From positions 1-64,000 of the forward strand of contig CANRTU010000010.1 in assembly GCA_947642745.1 (NCBI GenBank): a stretch of 64,000 nt of DNA. Reading direction: 5' to 3'. A program made the position numbers and the translations under genes. The DNA comes from an uncultured Eubacterium sp. Its GTDB lineage: Bacteria; Bacillota; Clostridia; Lachnospirales; Lachnospiraceae. Of this stretch, positions 1 to 8,006 are shown piece by piece (within the stretch, counting starts at the first letter, position 1; every line of letters starts with the position of its first letter). The notes under the pieces were generated by a model. That model had not been told where the DNA came from. It was given only the letters and a program-made list of their open reading frames with translations, and searched no databases.

Positions 1-72
1 GGAAGGCTGTGGCATGGAAGGTCGGATGGAATTCTGTATGAAGTTTTGAAGGTATACTGTAAGTTATAGCTG

Positions 73-143
73 AGGGGTGTAGTTCATCGGTAGAATGAGA
101 GTCTCCAAAACTCCAGAGGAGGGTTCGATTCCTTCCACCCCTG
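73..143 (+). tRNA. tRNA-Trp (anticodon CCA)
   Basis: A 71-nt cloverleaf can be folded. The acceptor arm AGGGGTG (73-79) pairs with CACCCCT (136-142) and G143 is the discriminator base. The anticodon loop reads CTCCAAA, giving CCA, which decodes UGG (Trp). The T loop GTTCGATTC is canonical. The 3' CCA is not encoded, so it must be added after transcription. A strong terminator follows directly. The 72 bases before it hold no recognisable gene. Confidence 0.93.
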
Positions 144-151
144 TTGCATAT

Positions 152-193
152 GTCTTTAAATCTTTTTAGCAGAAGATTTAAAGACTTTTTTAT
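152..193 (+). terminator. Intrinsic terminator after tRNA-Trp
   Basis: A perfect 13-bp stem is formed by 152-164 and 173-185 with an 8-nt loop, followed by six T residues. It lies 8 bases after the tRNA and would end the tRNA transcript. Confidence 0.9.
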
Positions 194-300
194 TATACAG
201 GAAAGGTCATCCAATAAAGTAAAACCTTTTGAGGGATCGCCTGCGGCAGAGAGAAAAATATGAGAGAAAAATATTGCAGGGGCAGTCCGCTGCAGGCGGC

Positions 301-332
301 GTATCCGGCTTTGCCGGATACTTTTTTATTTT
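301..332 (+). terminator. Intrinsic terminator-like hairpin without an obvious gene upstream
   Basis: GTATCCGGC (301-309) pairs perfectly with GCCGGATAC (313-321) around a TTT loop and is followed by TTTTTTATTTT. The preceding 100 bases hold no ORF but contain GCCTGC and GCAGGC arms around positions 241-299, so a short structured transcript ending here is possible. I do not recognise an RNA family. Confidence 0.65.
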
Positions 333-334
333 AT

Positions 335-802
335 GGAAAACTACACATATAAAGTAAAAAGCTTCCAGGCAGAATCACGCTTTTTTTCAGTAAATAATTT
401 TAACAGATGTATTTTACAACGTCTGAATACGTCAATTGTGATTCAGGTGTTTAAATTCAATAGAATTATCGTATCTTTTGGATGATTTTTTCTGATTAGT
501 TTCTTTCAGATTATAAATTGTATCATATCATTATAACAAATCATTGCAGCATATCATTGTAGTATATCTTTGTCAGAAAATATGCAGGATTTGATCTTTA
601 CAGGATTCCTGATTCGTCAAAGTTAATTTTCATGTTTTTTCAAAAAAAGCCGGGAATGATGCCAAAAGCTTGGGGTATTGTTATAAAACATATAATAAAG
701 AGTTATCAGGTGAAAATACAGAGTCTGGGTAATATTCCGGGATAATAATCAGGTAAAAATAGAAAATCTGAACATTAATCTGGGAAAACATGGAGGATCG
801 CA
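335..802. other. A+T-rich intergenic region
   Basis: No ORF or RNA gene is supported in this stretch. It is strongly A+T-rich and holds a TATAAT hexamer at 691-696 that could be a -10 element for the sigma factor gene downstream, but no good -35 partner was seen. Confidence 0.5.
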
Positions 803-1297
803 ATGAGAAAGTTTATAGTAAACAAGGATGCACTGATTGAAAAAAACCTGATCGAAAATTATGAACGTTATTATCGTCTGGCATACAGTTATGTAAGAAA
901 TGAACCGGATGCAATGGATATAGTTCAGGAAGCGGCATGCAAAGCAATTTATAAGAGCAGTACCCTGGAAAAACCAGAGTGTATCAGGAAATGGCTCTGC
1001 CGTATTGTCATTAATGAAGCTTATAATATCCTGCGGAAGAAACAGAAAGAAATATCAACGGATGATTTATGGGAGCCGGATGGTTCCGGTGGTGGAAACT
1101 GTGAAGATATAGTGCTGCAGGAGGCGATTCATCAGCTGAAGAAAGAAGAACAGACAATTATCTATCTGCGTTATTATGAAGATAAACAGCTGGAAGAAAT
1201 TGCGGAGATTACAAGTGAAAATCTGAATACGGTAAAAAGCCGTTTATACCGGGCAATGAATAAACTAAAACTGGCACTTGAAGATCAGAGTTTATAA
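803..1297 (+). CDS. ECF-type RNA polymerase sigma factor (sigma-70 family)
   Basis: This 164-aa protein has the size and two-domain build of extracytoplasmic-function sigma factors. Region 2 lies at about residues 18-80, with a YRLAYSYV start and a DIVQEAACKA segment typical of region 2.2. Region 4 lies at about 108-158, with a helix-turn-helix including LEEIAEI and NTVKSRLYRA. ECF factors bind core RNA polymerase and direct it to stress or envelope-response promoters, and are held inactive by a membrane anti-sigma factor normally encoded next door. Here the expected partner (1851-2201) is displaced by about 550 bp and is short. The start is set by TGGAGGA (791-797) six bases upstream. The type of partner suggests a SigV-like factor, which is inference. 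Confidence 0.88.
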   Translation: MRKFIVNKDALIEKNLIENYERYYRLAYSYVRNEPDAMDIVQEAACKAIYKSSTLEKPECIRKWLCRIVINEAYNILRKKQKEISTDDLWEPDGSGGGNCEDIVLQEAIHQLKKEEQTIIYLRYYEDKQLEEIAEITSENLNTVKSRLYRAMNKLKLALEDQSL

Positions 1298-1379
1298 ATT
1301 ATTTCAGAGTATGGATGTTCTGTTTTGAGGAAGAGAGTGCGGCTTAAATGACTTTTGACAGGAAAATGCAGTTTTACAC

Positions 1380-1488
1380 AATGTCATTAATTTAAGCGGC
1401 CATCCCGATCATTCGTCCGCAAAAAACTGATAACCAGGATCATTGTATATCCAGATTCCGGACAGGAAACGCTTAAGTTAATGACATT
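1380..1488. repeat. 19-bp inverted repeat bounding a 109-bp segment
   Basis: Positions 1380-1398 and 1470-1488 are inverted copies with one mismatch (core ATGTCATTAA...TTAAGCG). A third, gapped version of the GCTTAA...ATGAC motif lies near 1340-1352. The spacer has no ORF. The arrangement resembles the ends of a small non-autonomous element (MITE-like) or an IS remnant, but no target duplication was identified. It lies between the sigma gene and its displaced anti-sigma remnant. Confidence 0.6.
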
Positions 1489-1629
1489 GAGCTTTTACAG
1501 CCGTTCAGTCAGAAAGAAAAAGCGACACAAACCGTGGCCGGGAGGCGAAGAACCGGTAAGTAATGCAGGTATAGCGTATAGGCAGGGAGAAACGCAGGAA
1601 TCATATGTAATATTGCGACAGGTAAAAAA

Positions 1630-1834
1630 GACGAAGAACGTGGGCGGAACCGGGAACCGTCGGTACATGCAGACAGGACGCAGAAATGCGGACAGGAAAA
1701 GAGACGAAGAACGTGGGCGGAACCGGGAACCGTCGGTACATGCAGACAGGACGCAGAAATGCGGACAGGAAAAGAGACGAAGAACGTGGGCGGAACCGGG
1801 AACTGTCGGTACATGCAGACAGGACGCAGAAATG
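1630..1834. repeat. 73-bp direct tandem repeat, about 2.8 copies
   Basis: Units begin at 1630, 1703 and 1776 and are almost identical. The only clear substitution is a C to T in the third unit (GAACCGT versus GAACTGT). The last unit stops after 59 bases at 1834. The period is not a multiple of three, so the long open frames crossing it on both strands are unlikely to be coding. The array ends 16 bases before the anti-sigma remnant. It is not a CRISPR because there are no spacers. Confidence 0.9.
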
Positions 1835-1850
1835 ATCCGGGGGGAAAAGT

Positions 1851-2201
1851 ATGGAACATATGGAAAAAATTGAGCAGGTAAGATATCGTATTGAAAAAAG
1901 CAAAGGGTGTTATATGGGCAGAAAAATTCCTGAGGGAGGCATAGAATGTATGAAAGCCGCAATCTGCCGGACAAGGCAGGAAAAGAAGCGTCTCCGGAAC
2001 AGACAGAATATCCACAGGGGAATCTGGATGATCCTGGCGGCGGTACTGATTTTTGTGGCTGCAAATTATTCAGCAGTGGAGGAAGGTGTTTTGCAAAAAC
2101 TGCCAGTCGTAGGCTGGTTTTTTGAAGCGATCACTGTTCTGGAAGAAGACGTAACAGTATCAGTTCCTGACAGCCGGATCAGTGTATACCAGAACGGATA
2201 A
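1851..2201 (+). pseudogene. Truncated anti-sigma factor, RsiV-like N-terminal part
   Basis: The 116-aa product has a basic cytoplasmic stretch (residues about 1-55), one membrane segment (about 56-72, WMILAAVLIFVAA), then the short motif KLPVVGWFFEAITV. In RsiV-type anti-sigma factors this motif follows the membrane helix and precedes an extracellular DUF4163/DUF3298 domain of roughly 190 residues. That domain is absent here: the frame ends about 25 residues later. The start ATG at 1851 has GGGGGA six bases upstream. It is either a decayed gene or an unusually short anti-sigma factor lacking the signal-sensing domain. Its position after an ECF sigma gene supports the family call. The next gene starts 53 bases later. 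Confidence 0.6.
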
Positions 2202-2254
2202 ATGATGTATGACATCATAAGTAAAGAAACAAAATAGCAGAGGATGGAACCTGG

Positions 2255-3046
2255 ATGGAAGGAAACGCAAATATTACGGAACAGCAGTTGTGTGTCTGCT
2301 TCATGGTTATAACAGGCGCAGTTTTGCTATTGTGGTTCAGCTGGCCGGTGTTTTTTAAAAGGATGATTAATATTGGAAACGCAGGCGGAGTAGCAGGCTC
2401 CCTGGTCCTGATTATTTATGGTATCCATTACAGAGCCGTACACAGGCTGGTATTACGGCTCTGGCACATTCCCACGGCCCGTGCCTGCCTTTTATTAACA
2501 GCAGCGGCTGTGCTGGGTATGACAGTGCTTATGGTTGCGGCGGCCATAACTATTTTGCGGGCCGGCTCGTCCTGTATACCGGATAATACTCCTGCGGTTG
2601 TACTGGGCTGTTCTGTAAAAGGAAAACGCCCCGGCAGGGTTTTACAGGAGCGGATCAGTGCGGCAATGGATTACATGAGAGAGCATCCACAGGCTGTCTG
2701 CGTTTTATCCGGCGGGCAGGGCGAAGGGGAAGATATAACAGAAGCAGAGTGTATGTATCAGGAACTGGTGCGTAAAGGCGCAGATCCACAACGCTTATAT
2801 ATGGAGGCACGGTCTGTAAACACACAGCAGAATCTGGAGTATTCTAAAAAGATACTGGAAGAACTGGATCTGACAGAAACGGTTACAGTAATATCCAGTG
2901 AATTTCACCTGTACCGGGGCCGGAGATGGGCGGAGGCTGCCGGTTATAAGACGTATGGATACGGAGCGTCTACGGACTGGCGTTATCTGCCAGCGTATTT
3001 CCTGAGGGAGATTATTGTGGTGATTTATTTGTGGCTTATCAAATAA
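2255..3046 (+). CDS. DUF218 (YdcF/SanA/ElyC-type) membrane protein
   Basis: This 263-aa protein has three to four hydrophobic segments in its first 105 residues and then a DUF218 domain (about 112-255). Family hallmarks are visible: AVVLGCSVKG at the start of the fold, VLSGGQGEGE, the SVNTQQNLEYSKKIL segment with the conserved N-x-x-N/E pattern, and VISSEFHLYRG. Members such as SanA and ElyC affect envelope integrity and lipid-carrier-dependent glycan synthesis, but the biochemical activity is not settled. The C-terminus ends in another hydrophobic helix. A GAGGATGG ribosome site precedes the ATG. It may be co-transcribed with the sigma/anti-sigma remnants upstream. Confidence 0.8.
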   Translation: MEGNANITEQQLCVCFMVITGAVLLLWFSWPVFFKRMINIGNAGGVAGSLVLIIYGIHYRAVHRLVLRLWHIPTARACLLLTAAAVLGMTVLMVAAAITILRAGSSCIPDNTPAVVLGCSVKGKRPGRVLQERISAAMDYMREHPQAVCVLSGGQGEGEDITEAECMYQELVRKGADPQRLYMEARSVNTQQNLEYSKKILEELDLTETVTVISSEFHLYRGRRWAEAAGYKTYGYGASTDWRYLPAYFLREIIVVIYLWLIK

Positions 3047-3095
3047 GTAATAGATGAAACGAAATCTTAATATATATGACATAAACAAATAAAAT

Positions 3096-3124
3096 TTGAC
3101 AATTGAATAATGGCTGTCTATAAT
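3096..3124 (+). promoter_or_regulatory. Consensus sigma-A promoter for the MBOAT-SGNH operon
   Basis: TTGACA (3096-3101), a 17-base spacer and TATAAT (3119-3124) match the housekeeping consensus exactly. Transcription would start near 3131, about 75 bases before the MBOAT start codon. Confidence 0.88.
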
Positions 3125-3206
3125 TATTGATTGTCCGGAACAACCGGATGGAAAGAATTCACTTTAGCGGTACTGGGTAAATGAATGAAATGGTATGGAG
3201 GCCATT

Positions 3207-4598
3207 ATGCTATTTTCAAGTATAATTTTTATTTTCCGGTTTATGCCTGTTTTTTTCTTATGTTACTTTCTGGCCCCGAAACCAGCGAGGAATATCATAC
3301 TGTTTCTGGGAAGCATTGTGTTTTATGCGGCAGGCGAACCGGTATATATTATATTAATGCTGTTTACGATTCTGATCAATTTTATTTTCTGTGTGCGGAT
3401 GGCCCGCAGGGCAGGAATCAGACAGAGGAAAATTTTGCTGACCGCTGCCCTGGTTATTGATTTTGGAATATTATTTATATTTAAATATTATAATTTTTTT
3501 GCCGGGAATATTAATCTGGTTGTGCATAAGGAAGTGGTGCCCATGCTGCAGATGACACTGCCGCTGGGAATCAGCTTTTATACGTTTCAGATCGCTTCTT
3601 ATGCGGTGGATGTTTACCGGAGAAAAATCAGGTATACAGGAACCCTGCTGGAATTTGCCACATATGTGTGCATGTTTCCACAGCTGATCGCAGGGCCGAT
3701 TGTCCAGTATCCGGAAGTAGCGCGGCAGCTGGCGGCACGCAGTGTTACTTTAAGAGAGATAGAACATGGTCTGGAATATTTTTGTTTTGGACTGGGAGCC
3801 AAAGTGCTGCTGGCAAACCGTATTTCAATCTTCTGGAATCAGGTACAGGGAATCGGATACGCTAATCTGTCTACACCGGTAGCCTGGATGGGAGCGTTTG
3901 CCTACTCCTTTCAGATATATTTTGATTTCTGGGGATATTCTTTAATGGCAATCGGACTGGGATATATGATGGGATTTCGCATACCGAAAAACTTTGACAG
4001 TCCGTATATGGTGAAAACGGTAACGGAATTCTGGCGGAAATGGCATATTACACTGGGGCGTTTTTTCCGGGAATATGTGTATATTCCACTGGGCGGTAAC
4101 CGCAATGGCGGTGTCCGGATGATTTTCAACACTTTTATTGTATGGGCGCTGACCGGATTGTGGCATGGAGCCAGCTGGAATTTTGTAATATGGGGATTGA
4201 CCTTTTTTGTACTTCTGATGCTGGAAAAATTTATATACGGCAGAATTTTGGAAAAAAGCAGGCTGACTGGTCACATTTATATCTGGATTTTAATTCCGGT
4301 GACCTGGATGATTTTTTATATCTCAGATTTGTCCCAGTTGTGGATATACCTGCAGCAGCTGGCAGGAGTCCATCCGGGGCAGGTACTGGTAAAAACGGAA
4401 CAGCTCATGGGATATATCAAAGATTATGGAAAACTGTTTCTGGCCTGTGCCTTTTTTTCCACAAGGCTGCCGGAGCGGATATATCACCGTATCCGGGGAG
4501 GACTGGTTGTGGTGGTCCTGGCGCTGGTGGTATTCTGGTATAGTGTTTATCAGCTGGCAAATGGTGTAAATAACCCGTTTTTATATTTTAATTTTTAG
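3207..4598 (+). CDS. MBOAT family membrane-bound O-acyltransferase (AlgI/DltB-like)
   Basis: The 463-aa protein is a multi-pass membrane protein (about 10-12 hydrophobic helices) with MBOAT signatures: WRKWHITLGRFFREYVYIPLGG around residues 275-296 and LWHGASWNF near 318-326, which contains the catalytic His. Such proteins move acyl (usually acetyl) groups across the membrane for transfer to glycans, with an SGNH-fold partner outside. The start at 3207 was chosen because the in-frame ATG at 3195 lies within the GGAGG ribosome site (3197-3201), which is correctly spaced for 3207. The SGNH gene follows 50 bases later under the same consensus promoter. Confidence 0.9.
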   Translation: MLFSSIIFIFRFMPVFFLCYFLAPKPARNIILFLGSIVFYAAGEPVYIILMLFTILINFIFCVRMARRAGIRQRKILLTAALVIDFGILFIFKYYNFFAGNINLVVHKEVVPMLQMTLPLGISFYTFQIASYAVDVYRRKIRYTGTLLEFATYVCMFPQLIAGPIVQYPEVARQLAARSVTLREIEHGLEYFCFGLGAKVLLANRISIFWNQVQGIGYANLSTPVAWMGAFAYSFQIYFDFWGYSLMAIGLGYMMGFRIPKNFDSPYMVKTVTEFWRKWHITLGRFFREYVYIPLGGNRNGGVRMIFNTFIVWALTGLWHGASWNFVIWGLTFFVLLMLEKFIYGRILEKSRLTGHIYIWILIPVTWMIFYISDLSQLWIYLQQLAGVHPGQVLVKTEQLMGYIKDYGKLFLACAFFSTRLPERIYHRIRGGLVVVVLALVVFWYSVYQLANGVNNPFLYFNF

Positions 4599-4648
4599 AA
4601 AATATAAATGATTGGGTTACACTATGGTAAAAGGATTGTGGGATAGCA

Positions 4649-5794
4649 ATGAAATTATTAAAATTTTTTTTAAGATGTCCGCTTTTATTTCTGCTGCTGG
4701 CAGGATGGGGAGGACTGACTGTATATACATGCGCAGAGGGAAATCTTGCGGATGCCATGGAAAATAATATTATCAGTAATCCGGTATTTACCGCATTGCT
4801 GAAGCGGGATACTGATATTAAAGGCGTGGATCTGGAACAGTGGGGAGATATGCGGGAACCGGAAATACCATCCGGGTCCGCAATTTCTGGCGGGGGAAAC
4901 TCTGGTACCGGAAAGAAGAATGACACAGGTACAGATAACCAGAAAGCGGACGGCTCTGCCGGTAACGGAACGGGAGAGAATACGGGTGGAAAAAAGAACG
5001 GAAATGGCGGAGCCGGAAATCAGTCTTCACAGAAACCGTCTGCCGGCGGAAATGGGAAAAAAGACAAAGATTCCCGGGAAGAAACAGGAATTACCAGATA
5101 TGAAACATACGAAAAACAGGAAACAGATTCTCCATATTATCTTGATCCGGGTATGCGGGCGCTGACAACAGATTATCCGTATCAGAAAGTAGATAAAAGT
5201 TATTTTGATGACGCAGTTTTTATTGGAGATTCCAGAACAGAGGGAATGCACGATTATTCAGGTCTGGACAATGCGACTTTTTTTGCCAGGACGGGGCTTA
5301 GCGTGTATGAACTTCTGGAGGATGAGTTTATTACTGATCCGGCTACAGGCAGCCAGGTCAGTGTCAGTCATATGCTGAAACATAACAAATATGGAAAAAT
5401 CTATTTTATGATCGGTATCAATGAACTGGGGACTGGAAATACAGGTACATTCCTGAATGCTTATGCAAGGGTAATAAGCAGGTTCCGCAAATGGCAGCCG
5501 GATGCTGTCATTTATATACAGGGAATTATTCCGGTCAGCAAATCGAAATCCGATTCTGATCCGGTATACAATAATGTCAACATTAATGACAAAAATGTGG
5601 CTGTATCCCGGCTTGCGGATGGAAAAAATATATTTTATTTCGATGTAAGCAAAAGCCTGACAGATAAAGCCGGAAACATGAAAGATGAATATACATTTGA
5701 CGATATACATATGTATGCGCAGCACTATCAGCGCTGGACAGATTTCCTGATGGAACATGGTGTGGTACGAAAAGGAAAGTCTGCGGGAAAATAA
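4649..5794 (+). CDS. Membrane-anchored SGNH/GDSL hydrolase-fold protein
   Basis: The 381-aa protein begins with a short basic segment and one hydrophobic helix (residues about 9-30), so it is probably anchored with the rest outside. Residues about 75-150 form a low-complexity Gly/Asn/Lys/Ser linker. The SGNH domain covers about 180-375: FIGDSRTEG carries the nucleophile S195, MIGINELG is block III with its Asn, and D351-x-x-H354 completes the triad. It matches the extracytoplasmic partner seen with MBOAT proteins (AlgJ/AlgX or PatB type) that finishes O-acetylation of a secreted polysaccharide. The substrate here is unknown. A strong terminator follows the stop codon. Confidence 0.85.
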   Translation: MKLLKFFLRCPLLFLLLAGWGGLTVYTCAEGNLADAMENNIISNPVFTALLKRDTDIKGVDLEQWGDMREPEIPSGSAISGGGNSGTGKKNDTGTDNQKADGSAGNGTGENTGGKKNGNGGAGNQSSQKPSAGGNGKKDKDSREETGITRYETYEKQETDSPYYLDPGMRALTTDYPYQKVDKSYFDDAVFIGDSRTEGMHDYSGLDNATFFARTGLSVYELLEDEFITDPATGSQVSVSHMLKHNKYGKIYFMIGINELGTGNTGTFLNAYARVISRFRKWQPDAVIYIQGIIPVSKSKSDSDPVYNNVNINDKNVAVSRLADGKNIFYFDVSKSLTDKAGNMKDEYTFDDIHMYAQHYQRWTDFLMEHGVVRKGKSAGK

Positions 5795-5815
5795 TTTCAT
5801 AGTTTTGTATCAGGC

Positions 5816-5858
5816 ATCCCTGCCCACACTGGTATCAGTGCGGAGGCAGGGATTTTTG
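5816..5858 (+). terminator. Intrinsic terminator of the MBOAT-SGNH operon
   Basis: ATCCCTGCC (5816-5824) pairs with GGCAGGGAT (5845-5853), with an inner ACTG/CAGT extension, followed by a T-rich tract. Confidence 0.85.
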
Positions 5859-6170
5859 CTTTTCAAACACGCTCCGGTAGTACAGTGGCGAAAGGAAAAA
5901 AGCAGACTGTAACAGCCTGACGGGTTTTTTAGCTGTCGCATGACAGAGCCGGGAGGACAAATAAGATAAGGAGCAGTTATTATTCACAGCCATCTGAACA
6001 CTTTGTTGTTCAGATGGCTGCCAGGCTGATTCAGGGGTGAGCAGGCTCCAGTTTGCAGGGCAGATTCTTCAAATAAGCCTGCGAATGTTACTATTTACAA
6101 CCTCATAACCTGGAATCCTGTCAGGACGAAACCGGTAATAGTAAGAGGGAGCAGAATTAATCCGGATTTT
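5859..6170. other. Intergenic stretch with a strong isolated hairpin
   Basis: No ORF is supported. The main structure is a perfect 13-bp hairpin at 5987-6020 (arms 5987-5999 and 6008-6020, 8-nt loop). It has no T-tract, so it is not a standard terminator. It could be an RNA-processing element, a decayed mobile-element end, or part of a small RNA. Confidence 0.5.
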
Positions 6171-6174
6171 CTGC

Positions 6175-6214
6175 TTGACAAACAGAAAGTTTAGTGTTAA
6201 TGTGTACTAGTACA
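6175..6214 (+). promoter_or_regulatory. Promoter with overlapping YtrA-type operator
   Basis: TTGACA (6175-6180), a 17-base spacer and TAATGT (6198-6203) form a promoter. A perfect 12-bp palindrome TGTACTAGTACA (6203-6214) starts at the last base of the -10 element. GntR regulators of the YtrA subfamily bind TGTAC-type palindromes at their own promoters, so this is the likely site of autorepression of the regulator-transporter operon. The leader to the regulator start is long, about 510 bases. Confidence 0.75.
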
Positions 6215-6281
6215 AATAATACACACAGTACAACTCACACATCACACACAGGCACCTGCAGGCTGTATAAGAATCAGGGGA

Positions 6282-6389
6282 GTATTCTCCGGGACTGATT
6301 TCCGGTCTGTCAGAAACCCGGCCGGGTATTTATTCGTCGGGAAAGACACACAGGTATTCTCCGGGACTGATTTCCAGTCTGTCGGAAAC
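6282..6389. repeat. Pair of 36-bp direct repeats in the YtrA operon leader
   Basis: Positions 6282-6317 and 6354-6389 are identical except for two substitutions, spaced 72 bases start to start. They lie in the untranslated leader between the operator and the regulator gene. An in-frame ORF starting at 6475 extends into the regulator, but it lacks similarity to anything recognised and the real start is at 6733. Confidence 0.8.
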
Positions 6390-6732
6390 TGGCAGGATAT
6401 ATAGTGGAAGGCAGCTGGCGGTTTTCAATGCAACAGAGCGTATGACAATTATCAAATATGCGGGAGGGAGATGATTGATTTTGCGTAATTTCAGCAGACG
6501 GAATCTGGAAGCGTTTTTCAGATACGCTCAGGGAACGTGCTGGCAGACGATTCGTTATATGCCGGCAAAGGCTGTCACAGGCAGTAAACGCAGGAGTGGA
6601 TACAGGAAAGGCACGGGCCTTTTGGGAATTGTGGCAGGGACAGCTGCCGGCGGCGAAGCTGTGGGCACGTTCCGGGCAGGTGCTAAAATCATGCGGAATC
6701 AGAGAAGATTTTCAGGAAAGGAGGATTTTCGA

Positions 6733-7107
6733 ATGCTAGAACTTAATTACCGTGATGCGAAGCCGATTTATGAACAGATCAAAGACGGACTGCGCAGGCT
6801 GATTCTTTCTGGAATTATCCGGCAGGACGAAAAGCTTCCAAGTGTACGGGAACTGGCCAGTCAGCTTGCCATAAATCCTAATACGATACAGAAAGCTTAC
6901 CGGGAACTGGAGCAGGAAGGCTTTAGTTATACAATATCCGGCAGGGGCAGCTTTGCGGCGCCTTTAAGCGACGTCAGCGCCGGCAGGCTGTCAGAGCTGA
7001 TGAATAAATTTGATGAAATAGTGACTGAACTGCTTTATCTGAAAAAAGAACCAGAAGAATTAAAGCAGCGGATTGACATACTGAAACAGGGAGGTGGACA
7101 GGAATGA
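6733..7107 (+). CDS. GntR-family regulator, YtrA subfamily
   Basis: The 124-aa protein has an N-terminal winged helix (about residues 8-75) with GntR signatures: PIYEQIKDGLRRLILSG, then KLPSVRELA, NPNTIQKAYRELE and SGRGSF. The short C-terminal tail (about 50 residues) is typical of the YtrA subfamily, which represses its own operon with a linked ABC transporter, often in response to cell-wall-active compounds. The start at 6733 was chosen because of the near-perfect AAGGAGG at 6718-6724. The ATPase gene overlaps its stop codon by four bases, and the palindromic operator lies upstream at 6203-6214. Confidence 0.9.
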   Translation: MLELNYRDAKPIYEQIKDGLRRLILSGIIRQDEKLPSVRELASQLAINPNTIQKAYRELEQEGFSYTISGRGSFAAPLSDVSAGRLSELMNKFDEIVTELLYLKKEPEELKQRIDILKQGGGQE

Positions 7108-8006
7108 TAGAAGTGCTGAACGTGACGAAAAAATTTGACTCTTTTGTAGCGCTGGACCATACCAGTATGCATGTGCCAAAGGGAGCCATTTACGGGCTGG
7201 TAGGTCCGAACGGGGCGGGTAAATCTACCATTATCCGTCATATTACCGGGGCATACCGTCAGGATGAAGGGGAAATCCGTGTCAAAGGCGCTCCGGTTTA
7301 TGAGGATGCGTCGATTAAGGCGTGCATGGCCTATATACCGGATGATATTTTTTACTTTAATCAGGCCAGTCTGAAAGATATGATGAAATTTTACCGGGAT
7401 ATGTATCAGAAATTTGATACAGACCTGTATAACCGTTTACAGGAATGCTTTCCTTCCGTGAACCAGAAACGGGCGATCCGCAGACTGTCCAAAGGAATGC
7501 AGAAACAGGTGGCCTTCTGGCTGGCAATCTGCTGCAGACCGGAGCTGCTGATACTGGATGAGCCGGTGGATGGACTTGATCCTGTTATGAGGCGTCAGAT
7601 ATGGAGCATTTTAATGTCGGATGTGGCGGAACACGGAACTACCGTGCTTGTATCTTCCCACAACCTGAGGGAGCTGGAAGATGTCTGCGATCATGTGGGT
7701 ATCATGCATCATGGGAAGGTAATTATGGAAAAATCCCTGGACGATCTGCAGGGGAGTGTATCCAAGATACAGGTGGCATTTGAGAGTGAGCAGTTCCCGT
7801 CATTTCCAGAGGGGCTTGACATTCTGCACAGTTCACAGGCGGGACGGGTGCATACGCTGATTATCCGGGGAGAGCAGGAACAGCTGCGGTCACAGATTGC
7901 TTCCATGCGTCCGATTCTTCTGGATATTCTGCCGCTGACACTTGAGGAAATCTTTATTTACGAGCTGGGAGGTGCTGAATATGAAGTCAAAGACATCTTT
8001 ATTTAA
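7104..8006 (+). CDS. ABC transporter ATP-binding protein (YtrB-like)
   Basis: The 300-aa ATPase has the Walker A motif GPNGAGKS at residues 34-41, a degenerate signature LSKGMQ near 128-133, Walker B LLILDEP near 148-154 and the switch His in VLVSSHNL. It would power the permease encoded next. The Gln-loop region (AYIPDDIFYF) and the C-terminal extension are typical of the ABC-2/YtrB group. Its ATG overlaps the regulator stop codon, and its own 3' end overlaps the permease start by 26 bases, showing tight translational coupling. Substrate is unknown. YtrA-linked transporters are often implicated in bacitracin or other envelope stress. Confidence 0.92.
   Translation: MIEVLNVTKKFDSFVALDHTSMHVPKGAIYGLVGPNGAGKSTIIRHITGAYRQDEGEIRVKGAPVYEDASIKACMAYIPDDIFYFNQASLKDMMKFYRDMYQKFDTDLYNRLQECFPSVNQKRAIRRLSKGMQKQVAFWLAICCRPELLILDEPVDGLDPVMRRQIWSILMSDVAEHGTTVLVSSHNLRELEDVCDHVGIMHHGKVIMEKSLDDLQGSVSKIQVAFESEQFPSFPEGLDILHSSQAGRVHTLIIRGEQEQLRSQIASMRPILLDILPLTLEEIFIYELGGAEYEVKDIFI

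Noticed and set aside
1..72. Second tRNA or rRNA end before tRNA-Trp
   Set aside because: No cloverleaf or conserved rRNA sequence could be found in these bases.
1630..1834. CRISPR array
   Set aside because: Units are contiguous direct repeats of 73 bp without variable spacers and no cas genes are present.
1481..1873. Long open frames on both strands across the 73-bp repeats
   Set aside because: The repeat period is not a multiple of three, the frames shift between units, and no ribosome site or family similarity was seen.
6475..6732. N-terminal extension of the GntR regulator
   Set aside because: A perfect ribosome site precedes the internal ATG at 6733, and the upstream residues do not belong to the family.
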